In this document: piece by piece, positions 37,379 through 48,806 of the stretch
Layout of the letters: every line of letters begins with the position of its first letter
Numbering within the stretch: position 1 is the stretch's first letter
Assembly (NCBI GenBank): GCA_020832285.1
Contig: JAFIFB010000052.1
Coordinates: 1-64,000, forward strand
Source of the DNA: Balneolaceae bacterium
Lineage (GTDB): Bacteria > Bacteroidota > Rhodothermia > Balneolales > Balneolaceae
DNA length: 64,000 bases
Direction of reading: 5' to 3'
Program-made: the position numbers and the translations under genes
The notes under the pieces: model-generated
Database searches by the model: none
The model's input: only the letters and a program-made list of their open reading frames with translations
What the model was told of the DNA's origin: nothing

Positions 37379-38059
37379 ATGAGCAAGAAATTGTCCAAAG
37401 AAGATCTCGAACAGGATATTCTGATTGAATATTCATCGAGGTTTATGTTTTTCTACGAGCGGAATAAAGCCGCTGTAATTGGTGGCGGAATCGGGCTTGT
37501 CCTCGCTATTGGGCTCCTTATCGGTTTTTTCATCTACTCAAGCCAGCAAGAACAAGAAGCTCAGATTTTGCTGGGTGTTGCAGAACAATCGATGCTTCAG
37601 GGAAATTTTGAACGGGCACTTTATGGTGATGATGAAGAATTTACACTCGGCTTTGTACAAATTGCAAGAAACTACAGCCGCACAGATGCAGGAAATCTTG
37701 CCAACTATTATGCAGCAATAGCCGAATATGAACTGGGTAACTACGAAGATGCACTCGATTATATCAAAAATTACACACCTCCAAGAGGAATTTTAGGTGT
37801 AGCCCCTATTTCAATGCGCGCCAATATACTGGTTGAACTTGGCCGGTATGAAGATGCAGCCCGTCAGTTTGAACGAGCCGCAGGATGGGATGAGAACAGC
37901 TCAACAACTCCATACAATTTATTCGAAGCTGCTCAGGCCTATATCGAAACAGGAAATACCCAGCGGGCTTTGGAGCATTTGGAAACCATACTAACAGAAT
38001 ATCCAAACAGTCAGCAGGCCGGACAGGCTGAACGTTTACAAGGAATGATCTCCGGTTAG
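37379..38059 (+). CDS. Membrane-anchored TPR protein (YfgM-like)
   Basis: This 226-residue protein has a cytoplasmic N-terminus, one membrane helix (about 31-53, AAVIGGGIGLVLAIGLLIGFFIY) and a periplasmic series of three or four tetratricopeptide repeats (YYAAIAEYELGNYEDALDYI, MRANILVELGRYEDAARQFERAA, LFEAAQAYIETGNTQRALEHLETIL). The layout matches YfgM, a chaperone-linked SecYEG-associated protein, and AncA-like scaffolds. The specific partner is unknown. It is convergent with icmF. Confidence 0.75.
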   Translation: MSKKLSKEDLEQDILIEYSSRFMFFYERNKAAVIGGGIGLVLAIGLLIGFFIYSSQQEQEAQILLGVAEQSMLQGNFERALYGDDEEFTLGFVQIARNYSRTDAGNLANYYAAIAEYELGNYEDALDYIKNYTPPRGILGVAPISMRANILVELGRYEDAARQFERAAGWDENSSTTPYNLFEAAQAYIETGNTQRALEHLETILTEYPNSQQAGQAERLQGMISG

Positions 38060-38151
38060 GCCAGAAAGTACTTACATACACTCGCAACACCCTTTTTGCT
38101 GATGATGAAAATTCAATCATTTATCAATTAAGGGGCTACGAATACCTTAGG

Positions 38152-41100
38152 CTACATATTCCTCCTATACTGCCCACCCACTTCGTAGAGTGCCCTGGAA
38201 ATCTGTCCAAGTGAAGCCGATTTAACGGTCTCCATCAATTCTTCAAACAGGTTTTCATTCTTTCTCGCTTTCTCTTTTAGCCTTAACAGAGCTTTTTTCG
38301 CTTCCTGGTCATAACGCTTTTGGAATGCTTTCAGGTTATTGATCTGTTGAAGCTTTTCATCTTCTGTGGAACGGATCAGCTCCTGTACACGCTCTTCTTC
38401 GGTGTCCTCCGGACTGGTAAATGTGTTTACACCTATAATCGGAAGCTCTCCTGAATGTTTCATCGATTCGTAATGTAGGCTCTCCTCCTGAATTTTACCA
38501 CGCTGATACATACTTTCCATAGCACCCAGCACACCACCTCTTTCGGTAATCCGGTCAAATTCAGCCAAAATGGCCTCTTCAACCAGATCGGTGAGCTCTT
38601 CGATAATATAAGATCCCTGCAACGGATTTTCATTAATAGCCAGCCCAAGCTCTTTGTTGATGATCAGTTGTATGGCAAGAGCCCGCCGGACAGATCCCTC
38701 TGTTGGTGTGGTGATCGCTTCATCAAAGGCATTGGTGTGAAGAGAGTTGCAATTATCATAAATGGCCATTAATGCCTGCAGTGTGGTGCGTATGTCATTG
38801 AATTGGATCTCTTTAGCATGCAACGAACGTCCGCTCGTCTGGATATGGTATTTCAGTTTTTGCGAACGCTCACTGGCCGTATACTTGTGCTTCATAGCTA
38901 CAGCCCAGATTCTCCGGGCCACTCTGCCTATCACCGCATATTCCGGATCCAGCCCGTTACTGAAAAAGAATGAGAGATTATGTGCAAAATCATCAATCCT
39001 CAGCCCGCGAGACAAATAGTACTCTACATATGTGAAACCGTTGGCAAGGGTAAATGCAGCCTGTGTAATGGGATTAGCCCCGGCCTCAGCAATGTGATAG
39101 CCTGAAATAGAGACTGAATAGTAATTTCGTATCTTATTTGCCGTAAAATAACTTTGCACATCACCCATCATTTTGAGGGCAAACTCAGTTGAAAAAATGC
39201 AAGTGTTCTGAGCCTGATCTTCCTTCAGAATATCGGCCTGGACGGTTCCCCGCACCACTTTCATCGCCTCCGATCTGATCTTTTCATAGGTTTCCCGTTC
39301 CAAAAGCTGATCTCCAGATATACCAAGAAGACCTAACCCAAAACCTTCATTGGAAGCTGGCAGTTCAATTTCATAGCGGGGTCTCTGCTCACCTTTTTCT
39401 TCAAAATAAATGTCAATTTTCTTGTCAGCCTCTTCCCAACGGCCCTGCTCTTTCAGGTATCGCTCTACCTCCTGGTCGACCGCAGTATTCATAAACATCG
39501 CCAGAATCATTGGGGCCGGCCCATTGATCGTCATTGAAACCGAGGTGGTTGTTGAGGTCAGCTCAAAGCCGGAATAGAGTTTTTTCATATCATCGAGCGT
39601 GCAGATACTCACCCCGGAATTCCCGATTTTTCCATAAATATCGGGACGATGATCAGGGTCTTCACCATATAGAGTCACCGAATCGAATGCTGTAGAGAGC
39701 CGTGCAGCAGCCATCCCCTCGCTTACGTAATGAAACCGTTTATTGGTACGCTCCGGGGTTCCTTCACCGGCAAACATTCGGGTAGGATCCTCACCCTCTC
39801 GCTTGAACGGGAACACTCCTGCCGTAAAAGGAAAATATCCGGGCAAGTTTTCCCTGAGGGCAAATTTCAATCTTTCACCGAGGTTTTGAGTTTTCGGCAG
39901 CGACAACCTCGGGATTTTCGTTCCACTCAGCGATTCGCGATACAGTTTATTTTTGATCTCTTTGCCACGAATTTTTACGGTAAACTCGTCACCGGTATAT
40001 TTTTCATAAAGTTCCTCCCACCCTTCCAGAATCTTTGTCGGCAGCGGGTCCAATTTAACAGCCCAGTGTTGTTCCATTTCCTGAAGCCTGGATATCATTT
40101 TCTTTTCATCTTCAGGTGCCCATTTTTTAATCTGACTGATGGTACCCCGAACCTGATCCAGTTTGGATGCTATTTCAATCTGATGCCCGGCCCATTCGTG
40201 ATAATTCTGGATCGTCTCTGTAATTTCAGACAGATACCGCTGCCTTTTGCCCGGTATTATTGCCTGTGCATGTAGACCCTCGGCCGGTTCAATATTGGTG
40301 AAGAGTTCCGGATTCCAGTTAAGCCCGTGCTTTTCATTGATCTTTTTCACAATTGCTGCAAACAACCGGTGTACACCTTCATCATTAAACTGCGATGCAA
40401 TGGTTGGATATACCGGCATATTTTTAGGTTTAATATGCCAGTCACCCCGATTTCGCTGAATCTGTTTGCGAACATCCCGCAAAGCATCAAGTGAGCTTTT
40501 TTTGTCAAATTTGTTGAGTACCACAAGATCGGCGAGGTCCAGCATGTTTATTTTTTCAAGCTGAGTTGCTGCACCATACTCATGGGTCATCACATAAATG
40601 GGTATATCGCACAAATCTACAATTTCTGCACCGCTCTGCCCGATTCCGCTCGTTTCAATAATAATCAGATCAAATTCGGCTGCTTCATAAACAGCAATTG
40701 CTCCCCTTACCGCATCACTGACCGATTTGTTGGATGCTCGCGTGGCCATGCTTCTCATAAACACGTGGTCTGTGTCGATACTATTCATGCGGATACGATC
40801 GCCCAGCAATGCACCCCCAGTTCGCACTTTGGAGGGATCAATCGAAATCACACCAACATTAATGTCGCTGAATTCCGTCAAAAACCTGCGAATGATCTCA
40901 TCGGTTAGCGAGCTTTTGCCAGCACCGCCGGTACCCGTAATTCCAAGCACCGGGATCGATTTTTTTTTCTTGTTTGATGCTGTATTATTATTGTTGATAA
41001 CCAGTTTGTCACCCTCAAACCGTGCTACATCACGCACATTGTTTTCCAGTGCAGTGATGGTACGTGCGATTGCATCGGGTCGTCTATCGAAAATACCAGC

Positions 41101-41625
41101 GGGATCTGCGGGAACGGTCTCATTCGTATCGAAATCGCAGGTTTTCATCATAAAATTGATCATACCCTGAAGACCCATCTTGCTGCCATCCTCAACAGAA
41201 AAAATACGGGTCACACCGTACTTATGTAATTCCTCAATTTCATCGCTGGAAATTACTCCGCCTCCGCCTGCAAACAGATGAATGTGTGAGGCATTTTTCT
41301 CACGTAACAGATCAATCATGTATTTAAAATATTCCACATGCCCGCCCTGATATGAGCTAATGGCAATTCCCTGGGCATCTTCCTGAATGGCACAATTCAC
41401 AATTTCCCGAACTGACCGGTTGTGACCTAAATGGATAACCTCTGCTCCCGTTGCCTGTAAAATACGCCGCATGATATTGATGCTTGCGTCGTGTCCGTCG
41501 AACAGACTGGCTGCAGTTACAAAACGTACTTTGTGTTTAGGCTGATATTTCTCATAAACTACTTTTTTCCCCGGTAATGAAACGGATTTTTTGGGCTTTT
41601 TCTTGATGTTTGAACCGTCTGACAT
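38152..41625 (-). CDS. icmF: Fused isobutyryl-CoA mutase IcmF
   Basis: This 1157-residue single chain has an N-terminal coenzyme-B12-binding domain ([18 protein letters not shown], axial His45), a central MeaI-type G-protein chaperone with P-loop [13 protein letters not shown] and switch-like [12 protein letters not shown], and a C-terminal mutase barrel ([20 protein letters not shown] and [20 protein letters not shown]). The order is that of IcmF, not methylmalonyl-CoA mutase, which has the B12 domain at the C-terminus. It interconverts isobutyryl- and n-butyryl-CoA, with possible pivalyl/isovaleryl activity. It is monocistronic with a long upstream gap. Confidence 0.95.
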   Translation of the reverse strand: MSDGSNIKKKPKKSVSLPGKKVVYEKYQPKHKVRFVTAASLFDGHDASINIMRRILQATGAEVIHLGHNRSVREIVNCAIQEDAQGIAISSYQGGHVEYFKYMIDLLREKNASHIHLFAGGGGVISSDEIEELHKYGVTRIFSVEDGSKMGLQGMINFMMKTCDFDTNETVPADPAGIFDRRPDAIARTITALENNVRDVARFEGDKLVINNNNTASNKKKKSIPVLGITGTGGAGKSSLTDEIIRRFLTEFSDINVGVISIDPSKVRTGGALLGDRIRMNSIDTDHVFMRSMATRASNKSVSDAVRGAIAVYEAAEFDLIIIETSGIGQSGAEIVDLCDIPIYVMTHEYGAATQLEKINMLDLADLVVLNKFDKKSSLDALRDVRKQIQRNRGDWHIKPKNMPVYPTIASQFNDEGVHRLFAAIVKKINEKHGLNWNPELFTNIEPAEGLHAQAIIPGKRQRYLSEITETIQNYHEWAGHQIEIASKLDQVRGTISQIKKWAPEDEKKMISRLQEMEQHWAVKLDPLPTKILEGWEELYEKYTGDEFTVKIRGKEIKNKLYRESLSGTKIPRLSLPKTQNLGERLKFALRENLPGYFPFTAGVFPFKREGEDPTRMFAGEGTPERTNKRFHYVSEGMAAARLSTAFDSVTLYGEDPDHRPDIYGKIGNSGVSICTLDDMKKLYSGFELTSTTTSVSMTINGPAPMILAMFMNTAVDQEVERYLKEQGRWEEADKKIDIYFEEKGEQRPRYEIELPASNEGFGLGLLGISGDQLLERETYEKIRSEAMKVVRGTVQADILKEDQAQNTCIFSTEFALKMMGDVQSYFTANKIRNYYSVSISGYHIAEAGANPITQAAFTLANGFTYVEYYLSRGLRIDDFAHNLSFFFSNGLDPEYAVIGRVARRIWAVAMKHKYTASERSQKLKYHIQTSGRSLHAKEIQFNDIRTTLQALMAIYDNCNSLHTNAFDEAITTPTEGSVRRALAIQLIINKELGLAINENPLQGSYIIEELTDLVEEAILAEFDRITERGGVLGAMESMYQRGKIQEESLHYESMKHSGELPIIGVNTFTSPEDTEEERVQELIRSTEDEKLQQINNLKAFQKRYDQEAKKALLRLKEKARKNENLFEELMETVKSASLGQISRALYEVGGQYRRNM

Positions 41626-41962
41626 AAAACTGGAATAAATCGTTTATTAGATGAGTAATAGCTAATCCATTAAAGATACGAATATTCTATCTCTTATTTT
41701 ATATACTGAGTTTCAGCTTTTTATCTACTCTACAGGCAAAGATATCCACAATAATTCAGCCTGAATTAAATACCAGGAAATTAGTTTATATGAAACTTAC
41801 AGATGGACACAGCAATAAATTCAATAATCATTTTTAGGGTTATACAGTTTAGTATTAACCGGTCATACGCTGAATAATTTTAAATTGGGTGACACGAATT
41901 AATCTGCTACCTTTTTTGGTACCACTCAATCAAATTCATCTGATTTCGGTAGTTTAACCATT
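41626..41962. other. Gene-free divergent gap icmF / MscS
   Basis: This 337-bp A+T-rich stretch separates outward-facing genes. I see only short, weak inverted repeats and no cobalamin riboswitch, although icmF needs B12. Confidence 0.4.
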
Positions 41963-42859
41963 ATGCTTAATAACGAATCCTCATTAGAAGAATCATTAGC
42001 TATTTCAGAAACTGTTCTGAGCCTGTTAATCAGCACTGCCATTCTGATTATAGTAATTATTATTCTTCGGGCAATAATATCCCGTTTTATCCGAAAAAGT
42101 GTCGGCTCGCTTGAACTTCAGCGAAGGTGGCTTGTTCAGACCAGAAACGCACTTATTTTACTCCTGCTGCTGGGACTGATCAGTATCTGGGCTGAAGAAC
42201 TTCAGACCCTCGCCCTCTCCGTCGTGGCGATCGCTGTAGCATTTGTGGTGGCAACCAAAGAACTCATTTTGTGTGTCACCGGTTCTATCCTGAAAACGGG
42301 TGCTGGTTCATTTAATATCGGAGACCGTATTCAAATCAAGGATTTTCGCGGCGATGTGATTGATCAAAACCTGCTGGCCACCACCATTCTTGAAGTGGGG
42401 CCTGGAAAACTCACTCATCAGCGCACTGGACGTATGACGGTCATCCCTAATGCCTTGTTTGTATCTGAGCCTGTGATTAACGAAAGTTTTACTCACGACT
42501 ATGTGCTGCACGTATTCACCGTTCCTTTTAAGCGGGAAGATGATTGGCAATCTGCAAAAAACAAGTTTATCGAAGCAGCAAACAAACACTGCAAACCATT
42601 TCTGAAAGAAGTCCGCAAATACATGGAACAGGTTAGCAAGCAAAAGGGACTGGACATACCCTCCGTCGATCCGCGAGTGACCATTCAGATTCCGGCGGCC
42701 GGTGAAGTTCACCTGATAGTGCGGGTTCCCACTAAATCGGGACAAAGAAGTTACATCGAGCAGTCCATCCTTATGGATGTGTTCAGCAACCAGGATTTTT
42801 CACCTAAAAAAGAGGAGAAAAAACTGGACGACTCTATTACACAAAGTCCTAATTCCTGA
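41963..42859 (+). CDS. MscS-family mechanosensitive channel 1
   Basis: This 298-residue protein has three membrane helices (about 18-40, 58-78, 82-105), an MscS beta domain (GSFNIGDRIQIKDFRGDVIDQNLLATTILEVGP ... MTVIPNALFVSEPVINES) and a C-terminal soluble domain. It probably opens on hypo-osmotic shock or transports a small solute. It is the first of three MscS paralogues in a row. Confidence 0.88.
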   Translation: MLNNESSLEESLAISETVLSLLISTAILIIVIIILRAIISRFIRKSVGSLELQRRWLVQTRNALILLLLLGLISIWAEELQTLALSVVAIAVAFVVATKELILCVTGSILKTGAGSFNIGDRIQIKDFRGDVIDQNLLATTILEVGPGKLTHQRTGRMTVIPNALFVSEPVINESFTHDYVLHVFTVPFKREDDWQSAKNKFIEAANKHCKPFLKEVRKYMEQVSKQKGLDIPSVDPRVTIQIPAAGEVHLIVRVPTKSGQRSYIEQSILMDVFSNQDFSPKKEEKKLDDSITQSPNS

Positions 42860-42924
42860 TTTACCATGACATATTTGTTATTATTTGCTGAAAAAACGGG
42901 AAACAAACCCAATATCTCGAGACA

Positions 42925-43860
42925 ATGAACCTCATTGAATTTGCTTCAGAAATGCCATTGCTTTATCGCATTCTGCTGATCATCTTTATTGCAGGTGGTG
43001 CACACATTATCGTAACGATTATTCGGCGAATTTCTCAGTTTATTCTTTTAGGACGAAATCAGAGTCCACAGCAGGGTGGATCGGAATTTGCTAAAAGATA
43101 TCCCCGCACAGCTACGGTAATTACCATTCTGGAGAGCACTCTTACATTCATCATCTATTTTGTAGCGCTTGGGCTTATTCTCCAGGAATTCAACTTATCC
43201 CTTCGAGCCTATCTGGCCAGTACTACAGTTATTGGTTTGGCCATAGGATTTGGATCTCAAGGTATTGTGCAGGATGTTGTTATAGGCCTTACCTTGATTT
43301 TTTCAAATCTAATTAAGGTGGGAGATGTTGTTGAAGTATCTGGTCAGATTGGGCGCGTGGACTCGGTGGGGATGAGGTTTACAGTTTTGATCAATCTTCA
43401 TGGCCAGCGAGTATTTCTGCCAAATCGAAATATCGCAGTTATCAGCCAGTTCCGGGGCGGATGTATTCGGGCATATGTGGATTTTCAAATTCCGGACAGT
43501 GAAAATGCCAACCGGGTACGGCAAACTGTGAGTCCGCTTGCTGCCGCTCTCTACAATCAGCATAAAGCCATTGTAATGGAAGAGCCAGAATATTTCGGAG
43601 TTCAAAACACTACAAAAGGAGGATGGCGATATATACGATATAAATTCAAACTATGGCCTGGCCAGGGAGCACTAATCGAAACAAATTTCAGGCAGATGGC
43701 ACTTGCAAGATTGAGAACAGCTTTCCCTGATTATGCAGACTGGATGATTAACATCACCTACCGGTCCGAACGACTGATCATCAAGGATGGAACACTGATA
43801 GATGAATCAGACTCTGACGAAGGCCAGTCATTAAACCCACAAGAAGAAGTTCACCAATGA
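42925..43860 (+). CDS. MscS-family mechanosensitive channel 2
   Basis: This 311-residue MscS homologue follows the first by 65 bp on the same strand. It has helices at about 14-35, 67-88 and 93-118, with the pore-lining TTVIGLAIGFGSQGIVQDVVIGLTLIFSNLIKVGDVVEVSG. The beta domain is RVDSVGMRFTVLINLHGQRVFLPNRNIAV. Sequence similarity to the other two is only at family level, so this is not a recent duplication. Confidence 0.88.
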   Translation: MNLIEFASEMPLLYRILLIIFIAGGAHIIVTIIRRISQFILLGRNQSPQQGGSEFAKRYPRTATVITILESTLTFIIYFVALGLILQEFNLSLRAYLASTTVIGLAIGFGSQGIVQDVVIGLTLIFSNLIKVGDVVEVSGQIGRVDSVGMRFTVLINLHGQRVFLPNRNIAVISQFRGGCIRAYVDFQIPDSENANRVRQTVSPLAAALYNQHKAIVMEEPEYFGVQNTTKGGWRYIRYKFKLWPGQGALIETNFRQMALARLRTAFPDYADWMINITYRSERLIIKDGTLIDESDSDEGQSLNPQEEVHQ

Positions 43861-43870
43861 ATTACACTTA

Positions 43871-44764
43871 TCACTTATCAGTAATTAGAGACTCTTCTAA
43901 CGGCTTTTCGGAACCATTAAGATAGCTGATCGTACGCTGAGGGAAAGGGATCACGATCCCTTCATTGTCAAACCTTTTTTTGATGCTTTCAAGTACATCA
44001 CACTGCATCACAAAAGCATCCGGAGTATCTGCAGCCCAGACCCAGGCACGAAGTAAAACAGAGGAGTCCCCCAACTCAAGTACCCGAACCATCACCTTCG
44101 GTGTTCCTTTTTCAATATCTTCAGGTTTTCGATTATCCATATTGAGTGGATGGTTGCCAATTTCTTCAGCCATTATACTTTTGGCCAGGTCAATATCAGA
44201 TTCATAACTTATACCGATGTCTATCAGGCGGCATATCTTTTTATCTGTATAATTCGAGTTGGTGAGCACCTGGTTACTGATAATGGAATTGGGAATGATG
44301 ATGCGTTGATTTTCAAAGTTCCGGATCACCGTATGGCGCAGGCTGATGTCTTCCACAACGCCGCGAACACCATCGCTCATGGAAATGCGATCGTTGATCT
44401 GGTATGGTTTAGACATTACAATAAATACACCACTTACAATATTTCCCAGAGCCTGCTGAGCCGCAAATCCAACAGCAATCGCCATAATACCGGCCGCACC
44501 TACGATCGAAGCAGCCACTGGTCTTAAAAACGGAACCACCGAAATGGCAAAACTGAATCCAATTACGTAGACCACTACGGAGATAGCGTGCTCCAAAAAC
44601 TTATAAGTGGTAAGGTTTTCAGTCCCCTTCTCCTGGCTTTTCTCTAAAAATCTCTTGTACAGGTAATTCAATGCTCTTGCAAGAAAAAATGTTACTGTAA
44701 GAATGACAAAAATTCTGATAAAAATCTGGAGGTTCGTCAGATCTGAAGGTATTTGTTCTTCCAT
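43871..44764 (-). CDS. MscS-family mechanosensitive channel 3
   Basis: This 297-residue MscS protein is convergent with the second channel with 10 bp between stops. The classic core is present: ASIVGAAGIMAIAVGFAAQQALGNIVSGVFIVMSKPYQINDRISMSDGVRGVVEDISLRHTVIRNFENQRIIIPNSIISNQVLTN. It is closest in style to YbdG/YnaI-type or small-conductance channels. It lies 3 bp downstream of the Ig-like lipoprotein and may be co-transcribed with it. Confidence 0.9.
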   Translation of the reverse strand: MEEQIPSDLTNLQIFIRIFVILTVTFFLARALNYLYKRFLEKSQEKGTENLTTYKFLEHAISVVVYVIGFSFAISVVPFLRPVAASIVGAAGIMAIAVGFAAQQALGNIVSGVFIVMSKPYQINDRISMSDGVRGVVEDISLRHTVIRNFENQRIIIPNSIISNQVLTNSNYTDKKICRLIDIGISYESDIDLAKSIMAEEIGNHPLNMDNRKPEDIEKGTPKVMVRVLELGDSSVLLRAWVWAADTPDAFVMQCDVLESIKKRFDNEGIVIPFPQRTISYLNGSEKPLEESLITDK

Positions 44765-44767
44765 ATT

Positions 44768-46519
44768 TTATTCGTTTCTGTTTTCTTCGGTTTCTCCACC
44801 GATAATTTCGATTTCTTCTCCCGGTTCCTCTTCCGCTTCCGATACTTCATCGGGATCATCCTCAATGATTTCAGGTCCGGTATCTCTCGGCGGAAAAACC
44901 ATCTCCACTTCGGATGTGAAACCTTCACGCACTGGCACTGATCGCCGGATTGCATATGGTTCCGGCCTTTCGTATGGATCAACTATACCGGGATCCCACC
45001 TCCCGTTTTCATTCACATCTTCAAATACGATGATTTTATACTCAAGCGGAGGCAGGTTATCGATTAAAAGTGTTCCATCAGCAAACGTTGTGTCCACGCG
45101 GATGCTTTCTTCCCGGTCGGTCAGAATAACATAGTTAAGCACATCTGGATCATCATTTTCCATAGTAATTTCAATACCCCCAAGCTGATTTCGCTGCCAT
45201 ATATCCGGTTCTATCTGTTCTCGATCTTCTTCCCAGGGATTCCAAACCCGAAACTGATAGCGAATACCGGACTCCCAGCTCTCATCCGGAATTATGCGAA
45301 GAATGTGGCGGTCTAATTCCACGTGAGGCCAGTTTTCAATCACCTGATCTCCTGCCACCACCTGCAGCGAATCCACCACATTATTGTCATCAATGAATTT
45401 TGTATAAGCAACTTCAAGGGCTTCATCGGGAAACAACCCGCTACCAGCATTATGAAAAACGGTTCGAAGAATTGTAGTATCGGGTTCAGCCGAACCGGAA
45501 AAAGGAGAAAAATCAACCCGAAGGCGATTTCCTGCCCTGTCGGTAAAACCCTCGGGTTTCAGAGTAAATGTTTGAGATTCGCCAAGAGGCTCCACAGATT
45601 GTGCAAAAACTACGGTGGGATCATCCTCTGATTCGTATAACGGGTAGGCACGGGTAATCTCATTTTCGAGTGTATCTGTCACCGAAAGGAAAGCGCCAGG
45701 GCGCCACGTAACCTTCTCGGACAGACGAAGTCTTAACCGCTTTTCGGAAAGCAAACCCACCCCTTCGATTCGCGGGGCTACTGTATCGGGTGCAGAAAAG
45801 TAAAGGGTGCCAAGATCCATTGAATCACCGTGTGCCACGTCGAATGTTTCAAAACGAAAAGGCTGAGCCCTCTCCCGGTTCCTGTCCCAAATTCGGTTTC
45901 GGTTGATGTCATCCACCCAAAAAGCTTTATAAGTACCCTCTGCGATATAACCAAAATTTGCCCGGCCCGATGTATCAGTCTGTGCCACATAATTGGCCCG
46001 TTCTGTTAAATCATACGGTTCGCGGTAGAGAAAAATCCGTTTACCGCTGTCACCCTGCCCGGTTGTGGCATCCAGAATTCGGGCTGTAATAGAAGCCTCA
46101 TCCAGAACATCTCCTGTAGAGAGTGCAATTTCGTACGGGCGTTCCATCTTGTTACGGTTCGTGTCGGTCACATCAGTCCCGGCCTGCACGATGATAGTGG
46201 TATTTTCAGGCAGAGAACGGGTAAAAGATACAATTCCGGTGCGACGGCTGAAATCTACTTCAAATTCAATTCCCAGGTCCGGTTCAACACTGATGTTCTG
46301 GCGAAAAGAGTTACGGTCAACAAATTTATCGAACTTGAACCGTACCTCATTACCCTCAAAGTTGGTAGTTCCGCTGGGTGGATAGGTTTCCAGAACTCTC
46401 GGGCCGGTCCGGTCGGGTTCCCCTCCAGTAGGAGCCATCGGTGTGGCACAGCTTTTGATCAATAAGAGCAGAAGTATGAGTGATAAAAGGTAATAAAGCG
46501 ACTTCAAATGATGTGACAT
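44768..46519 (-). CDS. Ig-like (SbsA-type) domain lipoprotein
   Basis: This is a 583-residue lipoprotein with a signal ending LLIKSC (Cys24), directly followed by ATPMAPTGGEPDRTGPRV. An SbsA-type Ig-like domain (Big_5) spans about 40-135 (VLETYPPSGTTNFEGNEVRFKFDKFVDRNSFRQNISVEP). Then come transthyretin- or Cna-B-like strands (GTYKAFWVDDINRNRIWD, EYKIIVFEDVNENGRWDPG) that each carry a DxNxNxxWD calcium-like loop. The C-terminus is very acidic (about 545-583). It is probably surface-exposed or periplasmic; the function is unknown. Confidence 0.8.
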   Translation of the reverse strand: MSHHLKSLYYLLSLILLLLLIKSCATPMAPTGGEPDRTGPRVLETYPPSGTTNFEGNEVRFKFDKFVDRNSFRQNISVEPDLGIEFEVDFSRRTGIVSFTRSLPENTTIIVQAGTDVTDTNRNKMERPYEIALSTGDVLDEASITARILDATTGQGDSGKRIFLYREPYDLTERANYVAQTDTSGRANFGYIAEGTYKAFWVDDINRNRIWDRNRERAQPFRFETFDVAHGDSMDLGTLYFSAPDTVAPRIEGVGLLSEKRLRLRLSEKVTWRPGAFLSVTDTLENEITRAYPLYESEDDPTVVFAQSVEPLGESQTFTLKPEGFTDRAGNRLRVDFSPFSGSAEPDTTILRTVFHNAGSGLFPDEALEVAYTKFIDDNNVVDSLQVVAGDQVIENWPHVELDRHILRIIPDESWESGIRYQFRVWNPWEEDREQIEPDIWQRNQLGGIEITMENDDPDVLNYVILTDREESIRVDTTFADGTLLIDNLPPLEYKIIVFEDVNENGRWDPGIVDPYERPEPYAIRRSVPVREGFTSEVEMVFPPRDTGPEIIEDDPDEVSEAEEEPGEEIEIIGGETEENRNE

Positions 46520-46779
46520 CAGTTTAAGAAATAAGTAAGGAATATAGGTAATTTTAAAACCTTCAGGAATAATGTTTAGCCCGGATATCTTTCACGGGGA
46601 TCGCTCCGCTTTGTACTTATAATAAATATGTTGAATGAAGTGTAAATAATGTCTTGTTTATGATCTGGGTTAACGGTAACGAACAATTCATTCAGAAATG
46701 ATTGAGGTATATTAAATAGACTTTCTCATTCACTGCGTCATTCGTTATTTTTCTACAGTTATAAAATTAATGATCTGCC

Positions 46780-48186
46780 ATGTATATTGATCACCCCGCA
46801 TCCTACACCGATTATTATGAACTAACGATGGCCCAGGGATACTTCCTGTCAGGAATGCATCAACAGCGAGCCAGCTTCGATTATTTTTTCCGTAAGGTTC
46901 CGTTTGACGGCGGATATGTGATTTATGCTGGTCTGAAGGAGCTGATCGAAACGATCAAACACTTGCGTTTCAGCGAAGAGGAAATGGAGTACCTGGTAAA
47001 GGAAGGCTTCTCCGATAAATTCATCACCTACCTGAAATCATTTGAGTTTCGGGGCGATATCTGGTCAGCGAAGGAGGGCGAAATTGTGTTTCCTAACGAA
47101 CCTGTTTTGCGGGTTGAAGGCAACTTGCTGGAGACCCAGCTCATCGAAACACTTCTGCTGAATGTACTCAACTTTCAGTCACTAATCGCTACGAAAGCAG
47201 CAAGGATCAAATATGCAGCCGGTGAAAATTCTACCGTTCTCGATTTCGGCCTTCGCCGCGCACAGGGCCTGGCCGGTATTCACGCTACACGGGCAGCAAT
47301 GATCGGCGGATTTGACGGTACCTCAAACGTCTATTCGGCACAGCGTTTTTCCATTCCTGCAGGAGGCACCATGGCTCACTCATGGGTTCAGTCATTTGGA
47401 GATGAACTCACAGCCTTCCGCACATACTGCGAGCACTATCCCGATTCAGCGCATCTTCTGGTCGATACATACGACACACTCGGCAGCGGAATACCGAATG
47501 CGATCACAGTAGCAAAGGAACTTCGTGAAAAAGGGCACGAATTGAAGGGGATCCGGCTCGACAGCGGTGATCTTGCCTATTTTTCACGTCAGTCCCGAAA
47601 AATGCTGGATGATGCCGGATTTAAAAACGTAAAAATTGCCGCCTCAAACCAGCTTGATGAACGTGTGATCGCCAGCCTGAAAACACAAAAAGCTCCTATC
47701 GATACCTTCGGAGTGGGCACCCGTCTTGTGACAGGCGACAACTCCCCGGCTCTCGACGGCGTTTATAAACTTAATTCTGTAAATGATGAGCCCACACTAA
47801 AAATCTCGGAAAACATCGAAAAAATTACCCTACCCGGTAAAAAGAAAATTTACCGTTACCTGAACGCAGACGGCACCTTCTACGGAGATGCCGTGCTTCT
47901 GGATCATGAAACACTCCTTGAACGAATGCATCATCCCACTTTCCCCGCAAAAAAGAGCAATCTGAACGGGCGCACATACGAAGAGCTTTTGGGCCAGGTA
48001 ATAAAAAATGGTGAAGAAATGTATGATTTGCCGGAGGTGGATAAAATTGTGGAGTATAAGAAAGAACGTTTCGCGAAACTCCATCCGGAATACAAACGTT
48101 TTGATAATCCCCACATCTACAAAGTGGGTATCAGTACCCGGCTGATGGAAACAAGAGACAACCTTTTAAATACACTGAAACCCTGA
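46780..48186 (+). CDS. pncB: Nicotinate phosphoribosyltransferase
   Basis: PncB converts nicotinate and PRPP to nicotinate mononucleotide in NAD salvage. The 468-residue protein shows [31 protein letters not shown] at the start, the RRAQG segment, [14 protein letters not shown] with the catalytic His, [15 protein letters not shown] and [21 protein letters not shown]. It is followed after 5 bp by pncA, which supplies nicotinate. Confidence 0.95.
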   Translation: MYIDHPASYTDYYELTMAQGYFLSGMHQQRASFDYFFRKVPFDGGYVIYAGLKELIETIKHLRFSEEEMEYLVKEGFSDKFITYLKSFEFRGDIWSAKEGEIVFPNEPVLRVEGNLLETQLIETLLLNVLNFQSLIATKAARIKYAAGENSTVLDFGLRRAQGLAGIHATRAAMIGGFDGTSNVYSAQRFSIPAGGTMAHSWVQSFGDELTAFRTYCEHYPDSAHLLVDTYDTLGSGIPNAITVAKELREKGHELKGIRLDSGDLAYFSRQSRKMLDDAGFKNVKIAASNQLDERVIASLKTQKAPIDTFGVGTRLVTGDNSPALDGVYKLNSVNDEPTLKISENIEKITLPGKKKIYRYLNADGTFYGDAVLLDHETLLERMHHPTFPAKKSNLNGRTYEELLGQVIKNGEEMYDLPEVDKIVEYKKERFAKLHPEYKRFDNPHIYKVGISTRLMETRDNLLNTLKP

Positions 48187-48191
48187 TCATA

Positions 48192-48806
48192 ATGAAAGCA
48201 TTGCTGATTGTTGATATTCAAAATGATTTTTGTCCCGGCGGAGCACTCGCTGTTCCCAATGGAGATGCCGTCGTATCCATAGTTAACAAACTTATTGACC
48301 GGTTTGATGTTGTAATCCAGACACAAGACTGGCATCCGGCTGGTCACAGCTCGTTTGCATCCTCCCATGAGAAAAAAAATCCCTATGAAACAATCGAGGT
48401 CTATTACGGCACACAGATACTTTGGCCTGATCACTGTGTGCAGGGTAGCGAAGGGGCCGATTTCCACCCCGATCTGAACACTAAAAAAACACAGGTGATC
48501 ATTCGAAAAGGATTTCGCAAAGCGATAGATTCCTACTCTACATTCTTTGAAAACGACCAGAAAACCACTACCGGCCTTACCGGGTACCTGAAACAGCGCG
48601 GCATCACCGATCTCTACATCGTTGGCCTTGCGACCGATTTTTGCGTAAAATGGTCTGTACTCGATGGCATTGATGAGGGATTTACCATGCATGTTGTTGA
48701 GGATGCCGTGCAGGGAATTGACCTGGAAGGTTCGCTCGATGCCGCATGGATAGAGATGAAAGAGAAAGGTGCGAAGATTACAACTTCAGACCAGCTTCTC
48801 TCGTGA
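48192..48806 (+). CDS. pncA: Nicotinamidase
   Basis: PncA hydrolyses nicotinamide to nicotinate. The 204-residue isochorismatase-fold protein has the catalytic Asp (VDIQNDFCPGGALAV, Asp8), the metal-binding TQDWHPAGHSSFASSH, the catalytic Lys region IIRKGF and the catalytic Cys in IVGLATDFCVKWSVLDGI. It is coupled to pncB upstream (5 bp) and overlaps the next gene (GTGA). Confidence 0.96.
   Translation: MKALLIVDIQNDFCPGGALAVPNGDAVVSIVNKLIDRFDVVIQTQDWHPAGHSSFASSHEKKNPYETIEVYYGTQILWPDHCVQGSEGADFHPDLNTKKTQVIIRKGFRKAIDSYSTFFENDQKTTTGLTGYLKQRGITDLYIVGLATDFCVKWSVLDGIDEGFTMHVVEDAVQGIDLEGSLDAAWIEMKEKGAKITTSDQLLS

Noticed and set aside
41626-41962. Cobalamin riboswitch before icmF
   Set aside because: I looked for a B12-box and found no recognisable GCCACTG-type segment or matching stems.
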